In this document: positions 26,939 through 37,714 of the stretch, one piece after another | Layout of the letters: every line of letters begins with the position of its first letter | Numbering within the stretch: the first letter of the stretch is position 1 | DNA from: Streptococcus merionis DSM 19192 | GTDB lineage: Bacteria > Bacillota > Bacilli > Lactobacillales > Streptococcaceae | Assembly (NCBI RefSeq): GCF_000380085.1 | Contig: NZ_KB904555.1 | Coordinates: 62,001 to 126,000, forward strand | DNA length: 64,000 nucleotides | Direction of reading: 5' to 3' | Made by a program: the position numbers and the translations under genes | The notes under the pieces: generated by a model | Told to the model about the DNA's origin: nothing | Seen by the model: the letters and a program-made list of their open reading frames with translations, nothing else | Databases searched by the model: none

Positions 26939-28294
26939 TCATTCATTAAACAAAATAACGAAGGACACGGTATCTCCAGAAACCCTCATGTCAAATTCTA
27001 AATTTAAGCGTAATAGCAAGGTTGAGACTAGGTAGAGACCCAAGCCTGTGCTTTGCTGATTCGTACTATAAAAGGGTTGGAAGAACTGTTCAATATCCCT
27101 TTCTGTCAATCCATTACCCTTATTTTGGACAATTAGTCTATTGTTTTGCAATTCAATTAAAATGCTTGTCTTTATTTCGCTATATTTTACAGCATTGTGC
27201 AAAAGGTTCTCAATGACCTTTTCAATGGCTTGCCGATTCGTGAAAATAGAGATATCCGACAACTGTAAATCAAAGGTTAACTGCCTACTGTTAGCCAATA
27301 ACTGGAGCTCACCGACTTGCTGTAAAATAATATCTTTGACATTGATCCTTTGTTTCTCATCATAGGAAAAGTCTGTGTTCATTAATAATTCATTCACCAT
27401 TTCTGTCAAATGAACGATCTCTTCCTGACAAACCATTAAATATTTTTCTTTATCCTTGTATTTCCCAACATTGTAGCGCATATTTTCAAGGAGAATAGAC
27501 ACTCTTGCCAGAGGTGTTTTTAGTTTATGGGACGCCCCACGAAAGAAATCAATTTTTTCTTTTTCAAGTTTTCGGACAAAAGCAACCTCTTCTTCCAATT
27601 GTGTAATGGTCTGTAGCAAATGTTCATAGAGTTGGTTAATGGAAAATGCCAGTTGCCCAATTTCATCGTCATGTTTAATCGGGATACTGATTCCTTCTTC
27701 AAGCAGTTCCATTCTTTTAGTGCTTTTTTGAATATCCTTAATCGGTTTGGTAATCATGCGCCCGTAGACATAGGCAATCACTATCGATGTCAACACGCTG
27801 ATCGTCAAGGTATAGGGGAATAGATTTAAAATGGTTGTCTTTGCCTCGTCAATCGGACTTGCCGATCCGATGACATTGAAGGTAATCGGTTGATTGTCAC
27901 CGTTTGTCATCGACTGCCGCTCAATCAAGACGTCCTGGCCTGTTTGAATTTTAGCCAAATCCAAAGAAATGTCCTCAGTGTCTCCACCAGTCTCTACACT
28001 CATTGGGTAGCGCGTAAAGGTCGGCAGATGGTAGGTTTCCTTTTGAGACATATATTGGATAGAATAATTACTATTAATCGCATACTCATTTAAGAATTGC
28101 AGGGTTTCTGTGTGATTATGAGAGCGGACATACTGGGCAATCTTTTGCGTATCCGATTTTAGCTGGGACTCTTTTCGATCAAAATATAATTTGGGCAATC
28201 CGATATAGATACTCAGGTGAATAATGACTGTAATCATTAGAAATAAGAACAGGTTATAGGCTAAGGCCTTTCTAAAAATACTATTTTTCTTCAT
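26939..28294 (-). CDS. Sensor histidine kinase
   Basis: 451 residues from the Met of MKKNSIFRKAL. TM1 (AYNLFLFLMITVIIHLSIYI), an extracellular sensor of about 130 residues, TM2 (YTLTISVLTSIVIAYVYG), HAMP, HisKA with phosphoacceptor GASHKLKTPLAR, and HATPase with N box ENLLHNAVKYS and G box STGLGLYLV. It overlaps the response regulator by 14 bases. It sits between the LPXTG gene and an ABC/protease set, recalling VncS downstream of Vex123 (inference from layout). Confidence 0.92.
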   Translation of the reverse strand: MKKNSIFRKALAYNLFLFLMITVIIHLSIYIGLPKLYFDRKESQLKSDTQKIAQYVRSHNHTETLQFLNEYAINSNYSIQYMSQKETYHLPTFTRYPMSVETGGDTEDISLDLAKIQTGQDVLIERQSMTNGDNQPITFNVIGSASPIDEAKTTILNLFPYTLTISVLTSIVIAYVYGRMITKPIKDIQKSTKRMELLEEGISIPIKHDDEIGQLAFSINQLYEHLLQTITQLEEEVAFVRKLEKEKIDFFRGASHKLKTPLARVSILLENMRYNVGKYKDKEKYLMVCQEEIVHLTEMVNELLMNTDFSYDEKQRINVKDIILQQVGELQLLANSRQLTFDLQLSDISIFTNRQAIEKVIENLLHNAVKYSEIKTSILIELQNNRLIVQNKGNGLTERDIEQFFQPFYSTNQQSTGLGLYLVSTLLLRLNLEFDMRVSGDTVSFVILFNE

Positions 28295-28931
28295 AAACAT
28301 AACCAACACCCGTCACCGTTCTAATACAATCAATCTGAAGTTTCTTGCGAATATTTTTAATATAAACATCAACAATCCTATCATACGGAGCTTCAAGTTC
28401 ATATAAGCCATCTAAGATCTGCTCTCGTGATAAGACGCTATTGGCATTTGTGACAAGCATTTGTAAAACCTGTATCTCTTTTGCTGTCAAATTGACTTCG
28501 TCATTATTTTTGTAAGCTTTAAACTGATCGAAGATCACAACGACATCCTGATAGCGCCATTTATTCGGGCTGGCTGTTCTTCGAAAGAGGGCTTGTATTC
28601 GTTTTTCTAAAACGACTAAAGAAAAGGGTTTTGCTAGATAGTCATCACACAACAACTCAAAAAGTTTTATTTGATCATAGTCACTAGAAAGAGCTGTCAA
28701 CATCAAAATAGGGATGTTCGACACTTGACGAATTTGTTTTAAAATCGTAAAGCCATCTAGTTTCGGAAGCATGACATCTAAAATGAGCAAATCATAGTGA
28801 TCCACATTAATCTCACTAATATGGCTGATGCTATCTTTACCATCTATCAAATACCCTTTATCCGATAAGAATGCCATCACCCCTTCTCTGATAACATCTT
28901 CATCTTCTATGATTAATAGCTGTCTTTTCAT
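28281..28931 (-). CDS. OmpR/PhoB-family response regulator
   Basis: 216 residues. Receiver with acidic pocket EDED, phosphoacceptor LLILDVMLPKLDG, Thr at MLTALSS and Lys at YLAKPF. C-terminal winged helix ends YIKNIRKKLQIDCIRTVTGV. The usual GADDY before the Lys is replaced by LCDDY, a minor oddity. It is cotranscribed with the kinase. Confidence 0.93.
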   Translation of the reverse strand: MKRQLLIIEDEDVIREGVMAFLSDKGYLIDGKDSISHISEINVDHYDLLILDVMLPKLDGFTILKQIRQVSNIPILMLTALSSDYDQIKLFELLCDDYLAKPFSLVVLEKRIQALFRRTASPNKWRYQDVVVIFDQFKAYKNNDEVNLTAKEIQVLQMLVTNANSVLSREQILDGLYELEAPYDRIVDVYIKNIRKKLQIDCIRTVTGVGYVYEEK

Positions 28932-28962
28932 ACCTACCCCATTTTCTTATCAAAAATAACGT

Positions 28963-28996
28963 CCAATAAACCGACAGTATCATCCTTGTCGGTTTA
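28963..28996 (-). terminator. Terminator/attenuator hairpin between protease and response regulator
   Basis: ATAAACCGACA with TGTCGGTTTAT forms an 11-bp stem, followed on the minus strand by an interrupted T-rich stretch. It probably reduces read-through from the protease gene into the two-component system. Confidence 0.6.
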
Positions 28997-29021
28997 TCGT
29001 TTGTTGCTGTCAGCTCTCACT

Positions 29022-29798
29022 TTACTTAGTGTGCTGCGCAATGAATTCGCTTAATTTCGAATCAAACAGGAAGCCAAAAGACATCGGGTTCTTGAGATCC
29101 CCTGTTGAAGCATTCGAAAGTCCAATCAGTTGATTGTTAGCATTAAACAGTGGTGAGCCAGACGATCCACCAGCAATCGGAGCTGTAAAGCCTAGGAAGT
29201 TCCCATCTTTTTCTGTGATGGTACCCTCACTATCCCACAGAGTTCCGTAATCCTTATCACCAGGATAGCCAACTGTTCGGATCGTTTGATTAGCTTTTAC
29301 TTTATCAATTGTTTCAGCATCCGCTAGATCGAAAGGTTTGATGTGTTTCAATTGATCATTGTTGGTGATTGGTTCTTTCAATTTTACGATACCAACGTCC
29401 ATACTTTCATCTTCTGGAATAGCAAATGACTCGACAGGAAGATCGATCTGTTTGTTATTTTCATCCACGGTACGTACAACGGCATTTTCTGCCTTTTCAA
29501 TCGCTGTTAAAACATGACGATTTGTAATCAGAGTATCTGGTGAGATAAAACTCCCCGTTCCAAATCCTTTTGGATTGTCCTTAGCTTGAATGAGGGCAAT
29601 GCCATTATATGGACTAGAGGCAATATCGGTGATTTGTTTGCGGCTTCCCTTATTTTTTGAGGTTTGTGCTGTCTTTTTCGTTGTCTGTGCTGACGACTTT
29701 TTGGGCTGTTCTGTTTTGGGAGAACAAGCAACCAAGCTTAAACCAGTAAACAGTAGAGCACTTGCAGCAACAAGTCGAAGATAATGTTTTTGTTTCAT
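29022..29798 (-). CDS. Trypsin-like (V8-type) serine protease lipoprotein
   Basis: 258 residues. Lipobox LSLVAC at about residues 20-25, so anchored on the outer face, then a Lys/Ser/Thr-rich linker. Catalytic triad visible: His in LITNRHVL, Asp in SMDVGIVKL, Ser in GGSSGSPLF. The family is S1B (glutamyl endopeptidase-like). It is encoded between an ABC exporter with a CPBP protease and a two-component system, so it may process an exported peptide or sense surface damage (inference). Confidence 0.87.
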   Translation of the reverse strand: MKQKHYLRLVAASALLFTGLSLVACSPKTEQPKKSSAQTTKKTAQTSKNKGSRKQITDIASSPYNGIALIQAKDNPKGFGTGSFISPDTLITNRHVLTAIEKAENAVVRTVDENNKQIDLPVESFAIPEDESMDVGIVKLKEPITNNDQLKHIKPFDLADAETIDKVKANQTIRTVGYPGDKDYGTLWDSEGTITEKDGNFLGFTAPIAGGSSGSPLFNANNQLIGLSNASTGDLKNPMSFGFLFDSKLSEFIAQHTK

Positions 29799-29898
29799 TC
29801 TAAAACCATCCTTTACATATTTATATTTTTTGATTACATGCTTTTGTGGGTGAGGATGAAGGCATCACAGGTAGCTGCCTCATTCCCATCATTATTTT

Positions 29899-30567
29899 TT
29901 AGAAGAATTTCGTCTTAACATGGGCTACAAAATTAATCGCCATATGAACCCCTACAGGAACTTTGAGCGTTTTCGTGTAATTGTATGCTAAGCCAAGAAC
30001 AACAGCTGGCAGTCCGTGGTACCAATAAGCTGTCCAGTCCATCGGTGAGTGAGCCAAGATAAATAAGAAACTTGAAACAACTAGCCCGATAATCGGTTGT
30101 TTGGGAAAAGCATATTTTAACAATAAGCCTCTAAATAAAATTTCTTCAAATATTGGCCCAGAAATAATAACCATCGGAAACTCAATGAAAAATGTTATAA
30201 GCTGTTCACTAAAAGGCAATTTCCCTAATGGAGGAACAGGCAGGAACTTGTTCATAATCATCTCATTGATTGAAATCAGAATAAAAGCGATGAGACCAAT
30301 TATGACCAGCTGTTTGATGCCATTTTTGAGCGGCTGTTCAGATAAGGTGAACTGCCGTTTTTTTAACACATAAAGTAAGACTAGCAGTATGACTATATCA
30401 AGGCATACGATAAGACATTCCGCTAGGTAAGGAACATTGATTTGTTGTAGAAAGGGCAGTCCCAGCATATAGCGAATAAGTACTATTTTCGTAGCGAAAA
30501 AGACAATCACGAGAGCAATGGCCTCAATAGGTCTTTTTTTATTTTCCCAAGATAAGGATGCTAACAT
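29899..30567 (-). CDS. CPBP-family intramembrane metalloprotease (Abi)
   Basis: 222 residues, about six to seven helices. The CAAX/CPBP motifs are complete: EEILFRG (EExxxR), FILAHSP (FxxxH), and HMAINFVAH (HxxxN). In lactic bacteria such proteins often lie in bacteriocin clusters as immunity or leader-processing factors. Next to an ABC ATPase with two FtsX-like permeases, a role in peptide resistance or maturation is possible. No bacteriocin precursor was found nearby. Confidence 0.83.
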   Translation of the reverse strand: MLASLSWENKKRPIEAIALVIVFFATKIVLIRYMLGLPFLQQINVPYLAECLIVCLDIVILLVLLYVLKKRQFTLSEQPLKNGIKQLVIIGLIAFILISINEMIMNKFLPVPPLGKLPFSEQLITFFIEFPMVIISGPIFEEILFRGLLLKYAFPKQPIIGLVVSSFLFILAHSPMDWTAYWYHGLPAVVLGLAYNYTKTLKVPVGVHMAINFVAHVKTKFF

Positions 30568-30673
30568 ATAAAATGCCTCCTAAATAATAATCGATATTCG
30601 TTGTTTTAACACTAATAAATAGAGCTTGTGGGCATTCTATCTTTTTAACGAGCACCACAATACTATTTATTTC

Positions 30674-31303
30674 CTAAATGATTTCTCTTAATTTCTTTGA
30701 TTGTATCTTTAATTGCACATCTGCTATTTTTGCTAGGTTCTGGCTATGCGTCACCATAATAACACATTTTTTCTCTTGATGGGCAATTTCTTTTAATAAC
30801 TCAACAATTTCCAAGGCAATTTTTTCATCCAAATTGCCTGTCGGCTCATCTAATAACAACAACTCTGTTCCTGCACTTAAGGCTCTCGCAATAGCAACAC
30901 GTTGTTGTTGACCTCCAGATAATTGCAAGACATTTCTATTTAATTGCTCTTCTTGCAACCCTAAACGAAGCAACAAACTAGCATCTGCTTTTGAATTGAC
31001 CAGACGAATATTTTCTAGCGGGGTCATATAATCTAATAAATTATAATTCTGAAAAACCAACGACACATGTTTTTTGCGATACGTTTGATAGCCAATCGCC
31101 TGAATGTTTTTCTCGTTTAACCGGATTTCCCCGCTTGTTTGCGTGTCTAATCCTGCCAACAAAGACAGTAGGGTCGTCTTTCCAGATCCTGATGTTCCAA
31201 TGATCGAGTAAAAGATCTCTGGTTTAAATGTATAATTCACATCATCTAAAACGTCATGCTGCGCCCTTGCATAGCTATAGCAAATGTTTTTTAATTCTAG
31301 CAT
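30674..31303 (-). CDS. ABC transporter ATP-binding protein (MacB/LolD type)
   Basis: 209 residues. Walker A GTSGSGKTT, signature LSGGQQQR, Walker B LLLLDEPTGNLD, and VTHS H-loop. The short length and type fit partners of FtsX-like permeases. It lies 15 bases downstream of one such permease gene and most likely powers both permeases as a heterodimer. Confidence 0.92.
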   Translation of the reverse strand: MLELKNICYSYARAQHDVLDDVNYTFKPEIFYSIIGTSGSGKTTLLSLLAGLDTQTSGEIRLNEKNIQAIGYQTYRKKHVSLVFQNYNLLDYMTPLENIRLVNSKADASLLLRLGLQEEQLNRNVLQLSGGQQQRVAIARALSAGTELLLLDEPTGNLDEKIALEIVELLKEIAHQEKKCVIMVTHSQNLAKIADVQLKIQSKKLREII

Positions 31304-31318
31304 GTTTTCTCCCTCCCT

Positions 31319-32686
31319 TTAAAAAATCTTATTTAATATTTCTTTTGGTTTCAATTGGAATATCCGAACACTTGCAATCAGTAACGCAATCACAATACAT
31401 ACTGCTCCAATTGAAAACAATTGGACAATATCTGTGCGTTGTATAGTGACAGTGACGTTCTTAACGATTTGCAATAAAACATCCGAGTCACTATCTGCCC
31501 CTAGCGAAAAGCCACCTAATTGATTTTGGACATCTCGTTGAACACTTCTAGCAACTTGTTGAATTAAGTGATTTCCAAGCGCCTGCCCTACCGATGTTCC
31601 TATAAAACAACTGATGATAAAGGCAATTGTTGCAATGATACCATTCTCAAGGAAATACTGTGTTAAAATATTCACTTTCGATTTACCAACAGAAAGTAGA
31701 ATCCCGATTTCCCTCATTCTACCATTGACATTAAAGAATAGAATAATCGTTAAAATAATAACACTTGCTAGAACTGTTACAACGAACATGGTGCTAGTCA
31801 TGGACTGCATTGTTTTGATACTGCGGCTATAGTTAGCTAGCGCTGGATTTGTTTCGTAAAATTTATATTTTTGCCAACTAATGGATGTATTTTCTCTTCT
31901 AACTGTATCCATAAATTGCTGTGTATCTGCACTATTTTTGAGTTTAAAAACAGCTTCTGTGTACAGTTCATTATTCTCTTGATAGCCAAATACTTTCTGA
32001 GCCAAGCCAATGTCTGACATGATCGTATTGCTGATCGATTCTTCTTCGTATTCAGGAGGCCTTGTTGTTTTCCCCTTAAAGATACCTACGATTTCACCCG
32101 TTATCTTTGAGGTATCGCTCCCTCTATAACGCATCGGATCTCTTGAAAACTCAATGGTATCGCCAATTTTGAGGTGATTGTGCTGTGCCAAATCTTCATG
32201 AACCAAGATTTTATTTTTGTCACCTTTTTGGATATGTCTTCCCGATACTAATTGAAGCAAACCTGAGACAAATCTGGGATCGGTCTGACTGTCATGATGC
32301 CCAGTTACGGTGGTGGCATTGCTACGTTCAACATCGGCAAACTCTCCACTATTTAGCGGTACCGTTTTTACATTTTCCAATTTTGAAAATGCTGATAGTC
32401 TGGCACTATAGCTTTCAACCTCTTTTCTCTTACCAATCTCCTCAATGGCTTTCTTAGGGATCTCGCCTGAGCCATAAGCATCACCAACTAATACACTTTG
32501 GTTTGTCGCTAATGTTACCGTTTTTTCTTTGTTTTGATTAGCCAATTTAGCTGAGGATTCTACTGATTTAGAAACAGCCAATACTGATAAGATAGCTGTC
32601 CCTATAACGAAAAATATCCCAAACATCAAGGCTGTTTTTTTCCATTGCCTTATCATATATATAAGCGCTCTTGTTACTGCTAACAT
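31319..32686 (-). CDS. FtsX-like ABC permease (second)
   Basis: 455 residues. TM1 near the N-terminus (TALMFGIFFVIGTAILSVLA), a large extracellular domain of about 250 residues (MacB periplasmic-core-like), then three C-terminal helices with VNGRMREIGILLSVGKSK, the FtsX coupling motif. It is similar in plan to the next gene upstream, suggesting a heterodimeric mechanotransmission-type transporter. Confidence 0.88.
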   Translation of the reverse strand: MLAVTRALIYMIRQWKKTALMFGIFFVIGTAILSVLAVSKSVESSAKLANQNKEKTVTLATNQSVLVGDAYGSGEIPKKAIEEIGKRKEVESYSARLSAFSKLENVKTVPLNSGEFADVERSNATTVTGHHDSQTDPRFVSGLLQLVSGRHIQKGDKNKILVHEDLAQHNHLKIGDTIEFSRDPMRYRGSDTSKITGEIVGIFKGKTTRPPEYEEESISNTIMSDIGLAQKVFGYQENNELYTEAVFKLKNSADTQQFMDTVRRENTSISWQKYKFYETNPALANYSRSIKTMQSMTSTMFVVTVLASVIILTIILFFNVNGRMREIGILLSVGKSKVNILTQYFLENGIIATIAFIISCFIGTSVGQALGNHLIQQVARSVQRDVQNQLGGFSLGADSDSDVLLQIVKNVTVTIQRTDIVQLFSIGAVCIVIALLIASVRIFQLKPKEILNKIF

Positions 32687-32746
32687 CTCTTCTTCCTTTC
32701 TATCTTACTACTTATCACAATTCATTTCGTTTACCATCGTAAATCT

Positions 32747-34042
32747 TTAGGACATTAAACTCAGTATTTTCTTTGGAGAAAGCCTCATTAAAGACCAGCT
32801 GGATATTAAAACCGATAAGCTCACCGTGCATAATTCAACGATAATAGATTTCCCTACAGTCATAAAGGAAATGTGTTGTGTCACTGAAAGCTGTTGGATA
32901 TGCTTTAAGGTTTGCAGCAATTGAACAGCTGGGACTTGCCCCTTATCAGCCCTTTCCAGTCCAGATGCGATAGCCGTTTGAATTAAACGCTGACTAAGGA
33001 CTTGACTTAACACATAAGCTATCCCTATCGCTACTATTAAAGCACCCAAGGTTACTAAAATTGTCTCAATCCAATACTGAAACATAATATCTGACTTAGA
33101 AATACCTATGGCTTGTAAAATACCGACTTCTCGCTTTCTTTCGTTGACCCATACCAGTAAAAATAAAGAGATGATACTTACACTGACAACCATACTAATG
33201 ACTTGTGCTGTGCTTACTGTTTTTAGTTGCGTTTCTAAAAGAGACTGATAAGCATGATATATGGTTGGCATCTGCAAGCCATAACGTGAGTCATCAATCC
33301 CACTTTGTGAAATAGCCTCCATTAACAGACTTTTCTGTGCGATCTCATTTGTCTCAGCAACAATGTAGGCATAGCGATAATCAGGATTCACTTTTTTGAT
33401 CGTTGATAAATTGGTCAAAACGGTATTTTCAATTGCTCCTGATGATTGTACAGCCTGATAAGTTCTATCACTTTTAAAAATTCCCCCTACTTTTAATGTG
33501 TAGGTTTCTCCCTTTTGTTTCAGTTGCAAAGTGTCGCCGATAGACAAGTGATTCTGCAGAGCAAGTTTTTCATGTATGAGTACCTTATCTGTTTCTTTTT
33601 CATCTAATTCTCGACCAGATACTAGTGATAACCCCTTTTGCGCAAACACCTTGCTTCTTTTTAAATTTTCAATATTAGCTAATGTTAACATCGAGTCATC
33701 TTCATTGAACTGTTCAGGGCTCGGTATCGGTGTCACTTTGTCAAATTCATATTTTTCTAAAACTTGTCCTCTTAATGCTACATCTGTAACCTTACTTTGT
33801 AATGACCTGACATACTCTTGTGAAAAAGGGCTCACTTCATCCTCAAAAAATCCTTCTTTTAAAGATAGAATCTGCTGTTTTTCTAACTCTCTCTTAAAAA
33901 CCATATGATTTTGTTCAAGTCTATCTTTAAGAAAGATGGTTGTTATAAACAAAACGCTCGTCAGTAGTAAGATGCTAGACAATAAAACCGTTCGTAATTT
34001 TTTTCTTCTGATGTATAAACAAGCTCTATTTAAGTATGACAT
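32747..34042 (-). CDS. FtsX-like ABC permease (first)
   Basis: 431 residues. TM1 (TVLLSSILLLTSVLFITTIF), extracellular domain, and three C-terminal helices with WVNERKREVGILQAIGISKS. First gene of the minus-strand cluster permease-permease-ATPase-CPBP-protease-regulator-kinase. The content recalls pneumococcal vex1-vex2-vex3/vncRS, but the order differs (there the ATPase lies between the permeases). Confidence 0.88.
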   Translation of the reverse strand: MSYLNRACLYIRRKKLRTVLLSSILLLTSVLFITTIFLKDRLEQNHMVFKRELEKQQILSLKEGFFEDEVSPFSQEYVRSLQSKVTDVALRGQVLEKYEFDKVTPIPSPEQFNEDDSMLTLANIENLKRSKVFAQKGLSLVSGRELDEKETDKVLIHEKLALQNHLSIGDTLQLKQKGETYTLKVGGIFKSDRTYQAVQSSGAIENTVLTNLSTIKKVNPDYRYAYIVAETNEIAQKSLLMEAISQSGIDDSRYGLQMPTIYHAYQSLLETQLKTVSTAQVISMVVSVSIISLFLLVWVNERKREVGILQAIGISKSDIMFQYWIETILVTLGALIVAIGIAYVLSQVLSQRLIQTAIASGLERADKGQVPAVQLLQTLKHIQQLSVTQHISFMTVGKSIIVELCTVSLSVLISSWSLMRLSPKKILSLMS

Positions 34043-34626
34043 ACAAACTCCCTCCTATCTGGTACAAAGTATATAAATGGTTGACATGCTTGTAATTCTT
34101 TAGATTTTATATCTTTAAAATTTTTTGTATCTGCGTCTATATTACAAAGAAATTATGAATACGATATGAAATGGATAACTATTTTTTTCGATTTACAGTC
34201 AAAGCAAATCAGAGACAGAACTGATGTCCTTTATGAAAGGGGAATATTATCTTTGTTTGTCTCAAATATGCCAACAGTTATTGCTGCTCGTAAACGAATG
34301 GTAAGCAATTCTCATTTCCTGCAATACGGTTTCTTAGACTAGAGAGGGAATTGATTTTTGACATATTTTCGGTTTTCAACAGGGCTATCTCCTAGTTTTT
34401 CAAGGCACAACTTCATTGAACAAATCTGGGTGTACAGCAAAAAGCACCTCGGAAAAGTATTAGCTGATTGCAATACTATTCGAGATGCTTTTTATTCTTC
34501 GTTCAATGAATTGTATCTATTTGAAAAGAGACTATGAAAATAGAAAACAAATTCATGAATTTATTTGGCTCCAACAGCTTGGAAAACTGTTAGAGAGGAG
34601 AAATGGTCAAATAAACGAGGCAAATG
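34043..34626. other. Intergenic region with gene debris
   Basis: About 580 bases. Apart from the permease promoter region and the terminator at 34438-34493, there are short open stretches that look like fragments, such as plus-strand codons for SETELMSFMKGEYYLCLSQ near 34210 and a 43-codon frame at 34506-34637 running into the leuS 3' end. Neither has a usable ribosome binding site. No intact gene was seen. Confidence 0.4.
34438..34493 (-). terminator. Terminator of leuS
   Basis: A long stem pairing AAAGCACCTCGGAAAAGTATT with AATACTATTCGAGATGCTTTT (each arm 21 bases; given here as ends only: AAAGCACC/GATGCTTT and AGTATT/AATACT). T-runs on both strands make it usable in both directions. Confidence 0.72.
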
Positions 34627-37128
34627 TTACTTCGTAACGATGTTCACGAGCTTGTTTGGAACTGCTATTACCTTGACAATGTCTTTACCGGCGATTTCAG
34701 ACTGAACTTTCTCATCAGCAAGAGCGATTGCTTCTAGCTCTTCGCGGCTGGCATCTTTTGGCACCATGAGTTTGGCCTTGACCTTGCCCTTGACTTGGAC
34801 AACGATTTCCACTTCTGATTCCACCAAGAGGCTCTCTTCATAAGTTGGCCAAGCCACATGGGAAATGGACTCACCAGATGATGTCAAGACTTGCCAGAGT
34901 TCTTCTCCCAAGTGCGGCGCAAATGGGGCGATGAGTTGCACAAAGCCTTTGGCGTAATCCACATAGAGCTGATCTTCCTTATTAGCTGCGTTGACAAAAA
35001 TCATGAGCTGAGCAATAGCTGTGTTGAACTTGAGCTGTTCGATCTGCTCAGTCACATTCTTAACCGTCTCATGGTAAACCTTGTCCAAGCGACCGTCATT
35101 TTCAGTTGAGATTTCCTTAGAGGTAATCAAGCGATAGACACGATCAAGGAATTTGCGTGAGCCTTCAAGACCTTCTTCGGACCAAGCGATTGAGGCATCA
35201 AGTGGACCCATGAACATTTCATAGACACGAAGGGTATCGGCACCGAATTGTTCCACCACATCATCTGGGTTGACCACGTTTTTAAGAGACTTGGACATCT
35301 TGGCTGGGGCTTGTTCTAGCTCTTCACCAGTTTCGATATGGAAGAAGCTGCTATCGCGTTTTTCAACCTTGTCCGTTGCGACAAGTGCACCGCGGTGGTC
35401 ACGGTAGCTGGTTCCCAAAATCATTCCTTGGTTAAAAAGTTTTTGGAAAGGTTCCTTTGTCGGCACGACACCAAGGTCATAGAGGAATTTGTGCCAGAAA
35501 CGCGCATAGAGCAAATGAAGCACCGCATGCTCAGCACCACCGATGTAGATGTCAACTGGCAGCCATTGTTTGAGCAAGTCTTCGTCAGCCAGTTTCTCAT
35601 CGTTGTGTGGGTCGATGTAACGGAGGTAATACCAGCTTGAACCCGCCCATTGTGGCATGGTATTGGTCTCACGGCGACCTTTGACACCATCTTCACGGAC
35701 AACTTCCAACCAGTCGGTCAGATTAGCCAGAGGACTTTCTCCTGTTCCGGACGGACGAATATCAGAAGTTTTTGGAAGCACCAGTGGCAATTCATTTTCT
35801 GGTACGGCTGTTGACGTGCCATCTTCCCAATGGATAATCGGGATTGGCTCACCCCAATACCGTTGACGACTGAAGAGCCAGTCGCGCAGGCGGTAGGTCA
35901 CTTTTTCGTTGCCAACTTCGTTTTCTTCCAACCAAGCGACCATCTTGGCAATGGCGTCTTCTTTGTTTAAGCCATCGAGGAAGTCTGAGTTGATGTGTGC
36001 GCCGTCTTCAGTGTAGGCTGCCTCTTCGACATTGCCACCCTCAAGAACTGGAATGATGTCTAGGTTAAACTGCTTAGCGAATTCCCAGTCACGCTCATCA
36101 TGGGCTGGCACTGCCATAATGGCACCTGTTCCATAGCTAGCAAGCACATAGTCGGCAATCCAGATTGGCATTTCCTTACCGTTGACAGGATTGATGGCAT
36201 AAGCGCCTGTCCAAACGCCCGTTTTTTCCTTGGCAAGATCGGTACGGGCAAGATCCGACTTGAGGCTAGCTTGGCGTTTGTAGTCGGCAACAGCTTCGGC
36301 TTGCTCTGCTGTCGTAATGCTGTCAACTAGGGCATGTTCTGGTGCTAGGACGGCATAAGTTGCGCCAAACAAGGTATCTGGGCGAGTGGTAAAGACGGTG
36401 AAGTCCTTGTCTGTGTCTTTCACCTTGAAAGTCACATTGGCACCGGTTGACTTGCCAATCCAGTTGCGCTGCATATCTTTAATAGACTCTGGCCAATCTA
36501 GCTCTTCCAAGTCATTGAGTAGGCGCTCAGCATAGGCAGTGATTTTGAGCATCCATTGGCGCATCGGTTTGCGAACAACCGGGTAACCACCACGTTCAGA
36601 GGTGCCATCAGGCAAAACTTCTTCGTTGGCGATGGCTGTTCCAAGCTCTTCCACCCAGTTAACTGGCACTTCTGCTTCATAGGCCAAGCCTTTTTCGTAC
36701 AATTTCGTGAAAATCCACTGGGTCCACTTGTAATAATTAGGATCAGTCGTATTGATTTCACGATCCCAGTCGTAAGAAAAGCCAAGGGCATTGATTTGAC
36801 GCTTAAAGTTGGCAATGTTTTCTGCTGTAAATTCAGCAGGGTCATTTCCCGTATCCATAGCATACTGTTCAGCAGGCAAGCCAAAGGCATCCCAACCCAT
36901 TGGGTGAAGGACATTATAACCTTGGGCACGCTTGAAGCGGCTCAAAATATCTGTCGCTGTATAGCCTTCTGGGTGACCAACATGAAGACCTGCTCCAGAC
37001 GGGTAAGGAAACATGTCAAGTGCATAAAACTTAGGTTTTGACGCATCTGTTCCCGTCTTAAAAGTATGATTGTCCGCCCAGTGCTTCTGCCACTTAGGCT
37101 CGATGTCTTTGTGATTGTAAAAACTCAT
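34627..37128 (-). CDS. leuS: Leucyl-tRNA synthetase
   Basis: 833 residues from the Met of [14 protein letters not shown]; a four-codon longer start is unnecessary. Class I motifs HVGHPEG (HIGH) near residue 50 and KMSKS ([10 protein letters not shown]) are present, along with the CP1 editing domain ([19 protein letters not shown]). No T-box leader was recognised upstream. Confidence 0.97.
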   Translation of the reverse strand: MSFYNHKDIEPKWQKHWADNHTFKTGTDASKPKFYALDMFPYPSGAGLHVGHPEGYTATDILSRFKRAQGYNVLHPMGWDAFGLPAEQYAMDTGNDPAEFTAENIANFKRQINALGFSYDWDREINTTDPNYYKWTQWIFTKLYEKGLAYEAEVPVNWVEELGTAIANEEVLPDGTSERGGYPVVRKPMRQWMLKITAYAERLLNDLEELDWPESIKDMQRNWIGKSTGANVTFKVKDTDKDFTVFTTRPDTLFGATYAVLAPEHALVDSITTAEQAEAVADYKRQASLKSDLARTDLAKEKTGVWTGAYAINPVNGKEMPIWIADYVLASYGTGAIMAVPAHDERDWEFAKQFNLDIIPVLEGGNVEEAAYTEDGAHINSDFLDGLNKEDAIAKMVAWLEENEVGNEKVTYRLRDWLFSRQRYWGEPIPIIHWEDGTSTAVPENELPLVLPKTSDIRPSGTGESPLANLTDWLEVVREDGVKGRRETNTMPQWAGSSWYYLRYIDPHNDEKLADEDLLKQWLPVDIYIGGAEHAVLHLLYARFWHKFLYDLGVVPTKEPFQKLFNQGMILGTSYRDHRGALVATDKVEKRDSSFFHIETGEELEQAPAKMSKSLKNVVNPDDVVEQFGADTLRVYEMFMGPLDASIAWSEEGLEGSRKFLDRVYRLITSKEISTENDGRLDKVYHETVKNVTEQIEQLKFNTAIAQLMIFVNAANKEDQLYVDYAKGFVQLIAPFAPHLGEELWQVLTSSGESISHVAWPTYEESLLVESEVEIVVQVKGKVKAKLMVPKDASREELEAIALADEKVQSEIAGKDIVKVIAVPNKLVNIVTK

Positions 37129-37630
37129 GGCATTCTCCAACTATCCAAAATTCTTTTGTAGCATCTATTATACCATTTAATGAAAAGATTTTAAATGCTT
37201 GAAACAAAAGGACACATCAAACGTATGAAGAATAACTTTAAAATAGCAAAACCAATCCTAAAATTTAATAGAAATACTATTTCATGATAGGAAACTTACC
37301 TTTTTCTAGAAGTTTGTGCTGACTTTCTATCAAAATATCCCAAATATCTTTGTTAGCATTTTTCAGATAGACCTGTTCGGAAACGCATTGAAAAAAACAT
37401 TCTCTTTCATAAATGACCGTTCTCAGTTTGCAAATTGCTATTACAATCAACTTCTTAGACGCTAAAAAAATACGACATTTGAAACATTTTCAGTTTCCGA
37501 ATAAGAGTTTCTTCATGTATTTGTCCTGCAAAAATCAATCCTGCTTTTAGTTGACTGTCCGATTAGTTTTTAAGTTTCTGCACGTTTTTCAGGACTTTAT
37601 TGTATTGCCTACTTTTCTTGATGAAAAACG
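37129..37630. other. Intergenic region with a gene fragment and a short repeat
   Basis: About 500 bases with no intact gene. On the minus strand a frame without a start reads EQVYLKNANKDIWDILIESQ and continues to a stop near 37283 (ending KGKFPIMK), which looks like the tail of a lost gene. The 17-mer GGAAACGCATTGAAAAA at 37379-37395 also occurs at 42267-42283. Confidence 0.4.
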
Positions 37631-37692
37631 AGAGTGAGACAGAAGTCAGGATTTCATTGAAATCGACTTCGTTGTCTCACTCCCATTTTTAT
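37625..37692 (-). terminator. Terminator of the cstA-like gene
   Basis: A long hairpin with arms GAGTGAGACAGAAGTC and the complementary GACTTCGTTGTCTCACTC, flanked on the minus strand by CGTTTTTC. It is of the gagtgagaca-type common in streptococcal terminators. Confidence 0.78.
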
Positions 37693-37714
37693 AGCTTTAC
37701 CGAAAATAAGTACC

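Noticed and set aside
34506..34637. 43-codon frame running into the leuS 3' end
   Set aside because: No ribosome site or promoter, and it overlaps leuS; probably chance or a fragment.
37129..37400. T-box riboswitch before leuS
   Set aside because: Neither the AGGGTGGNACCGCG motif nor a specifier hairpin was found.
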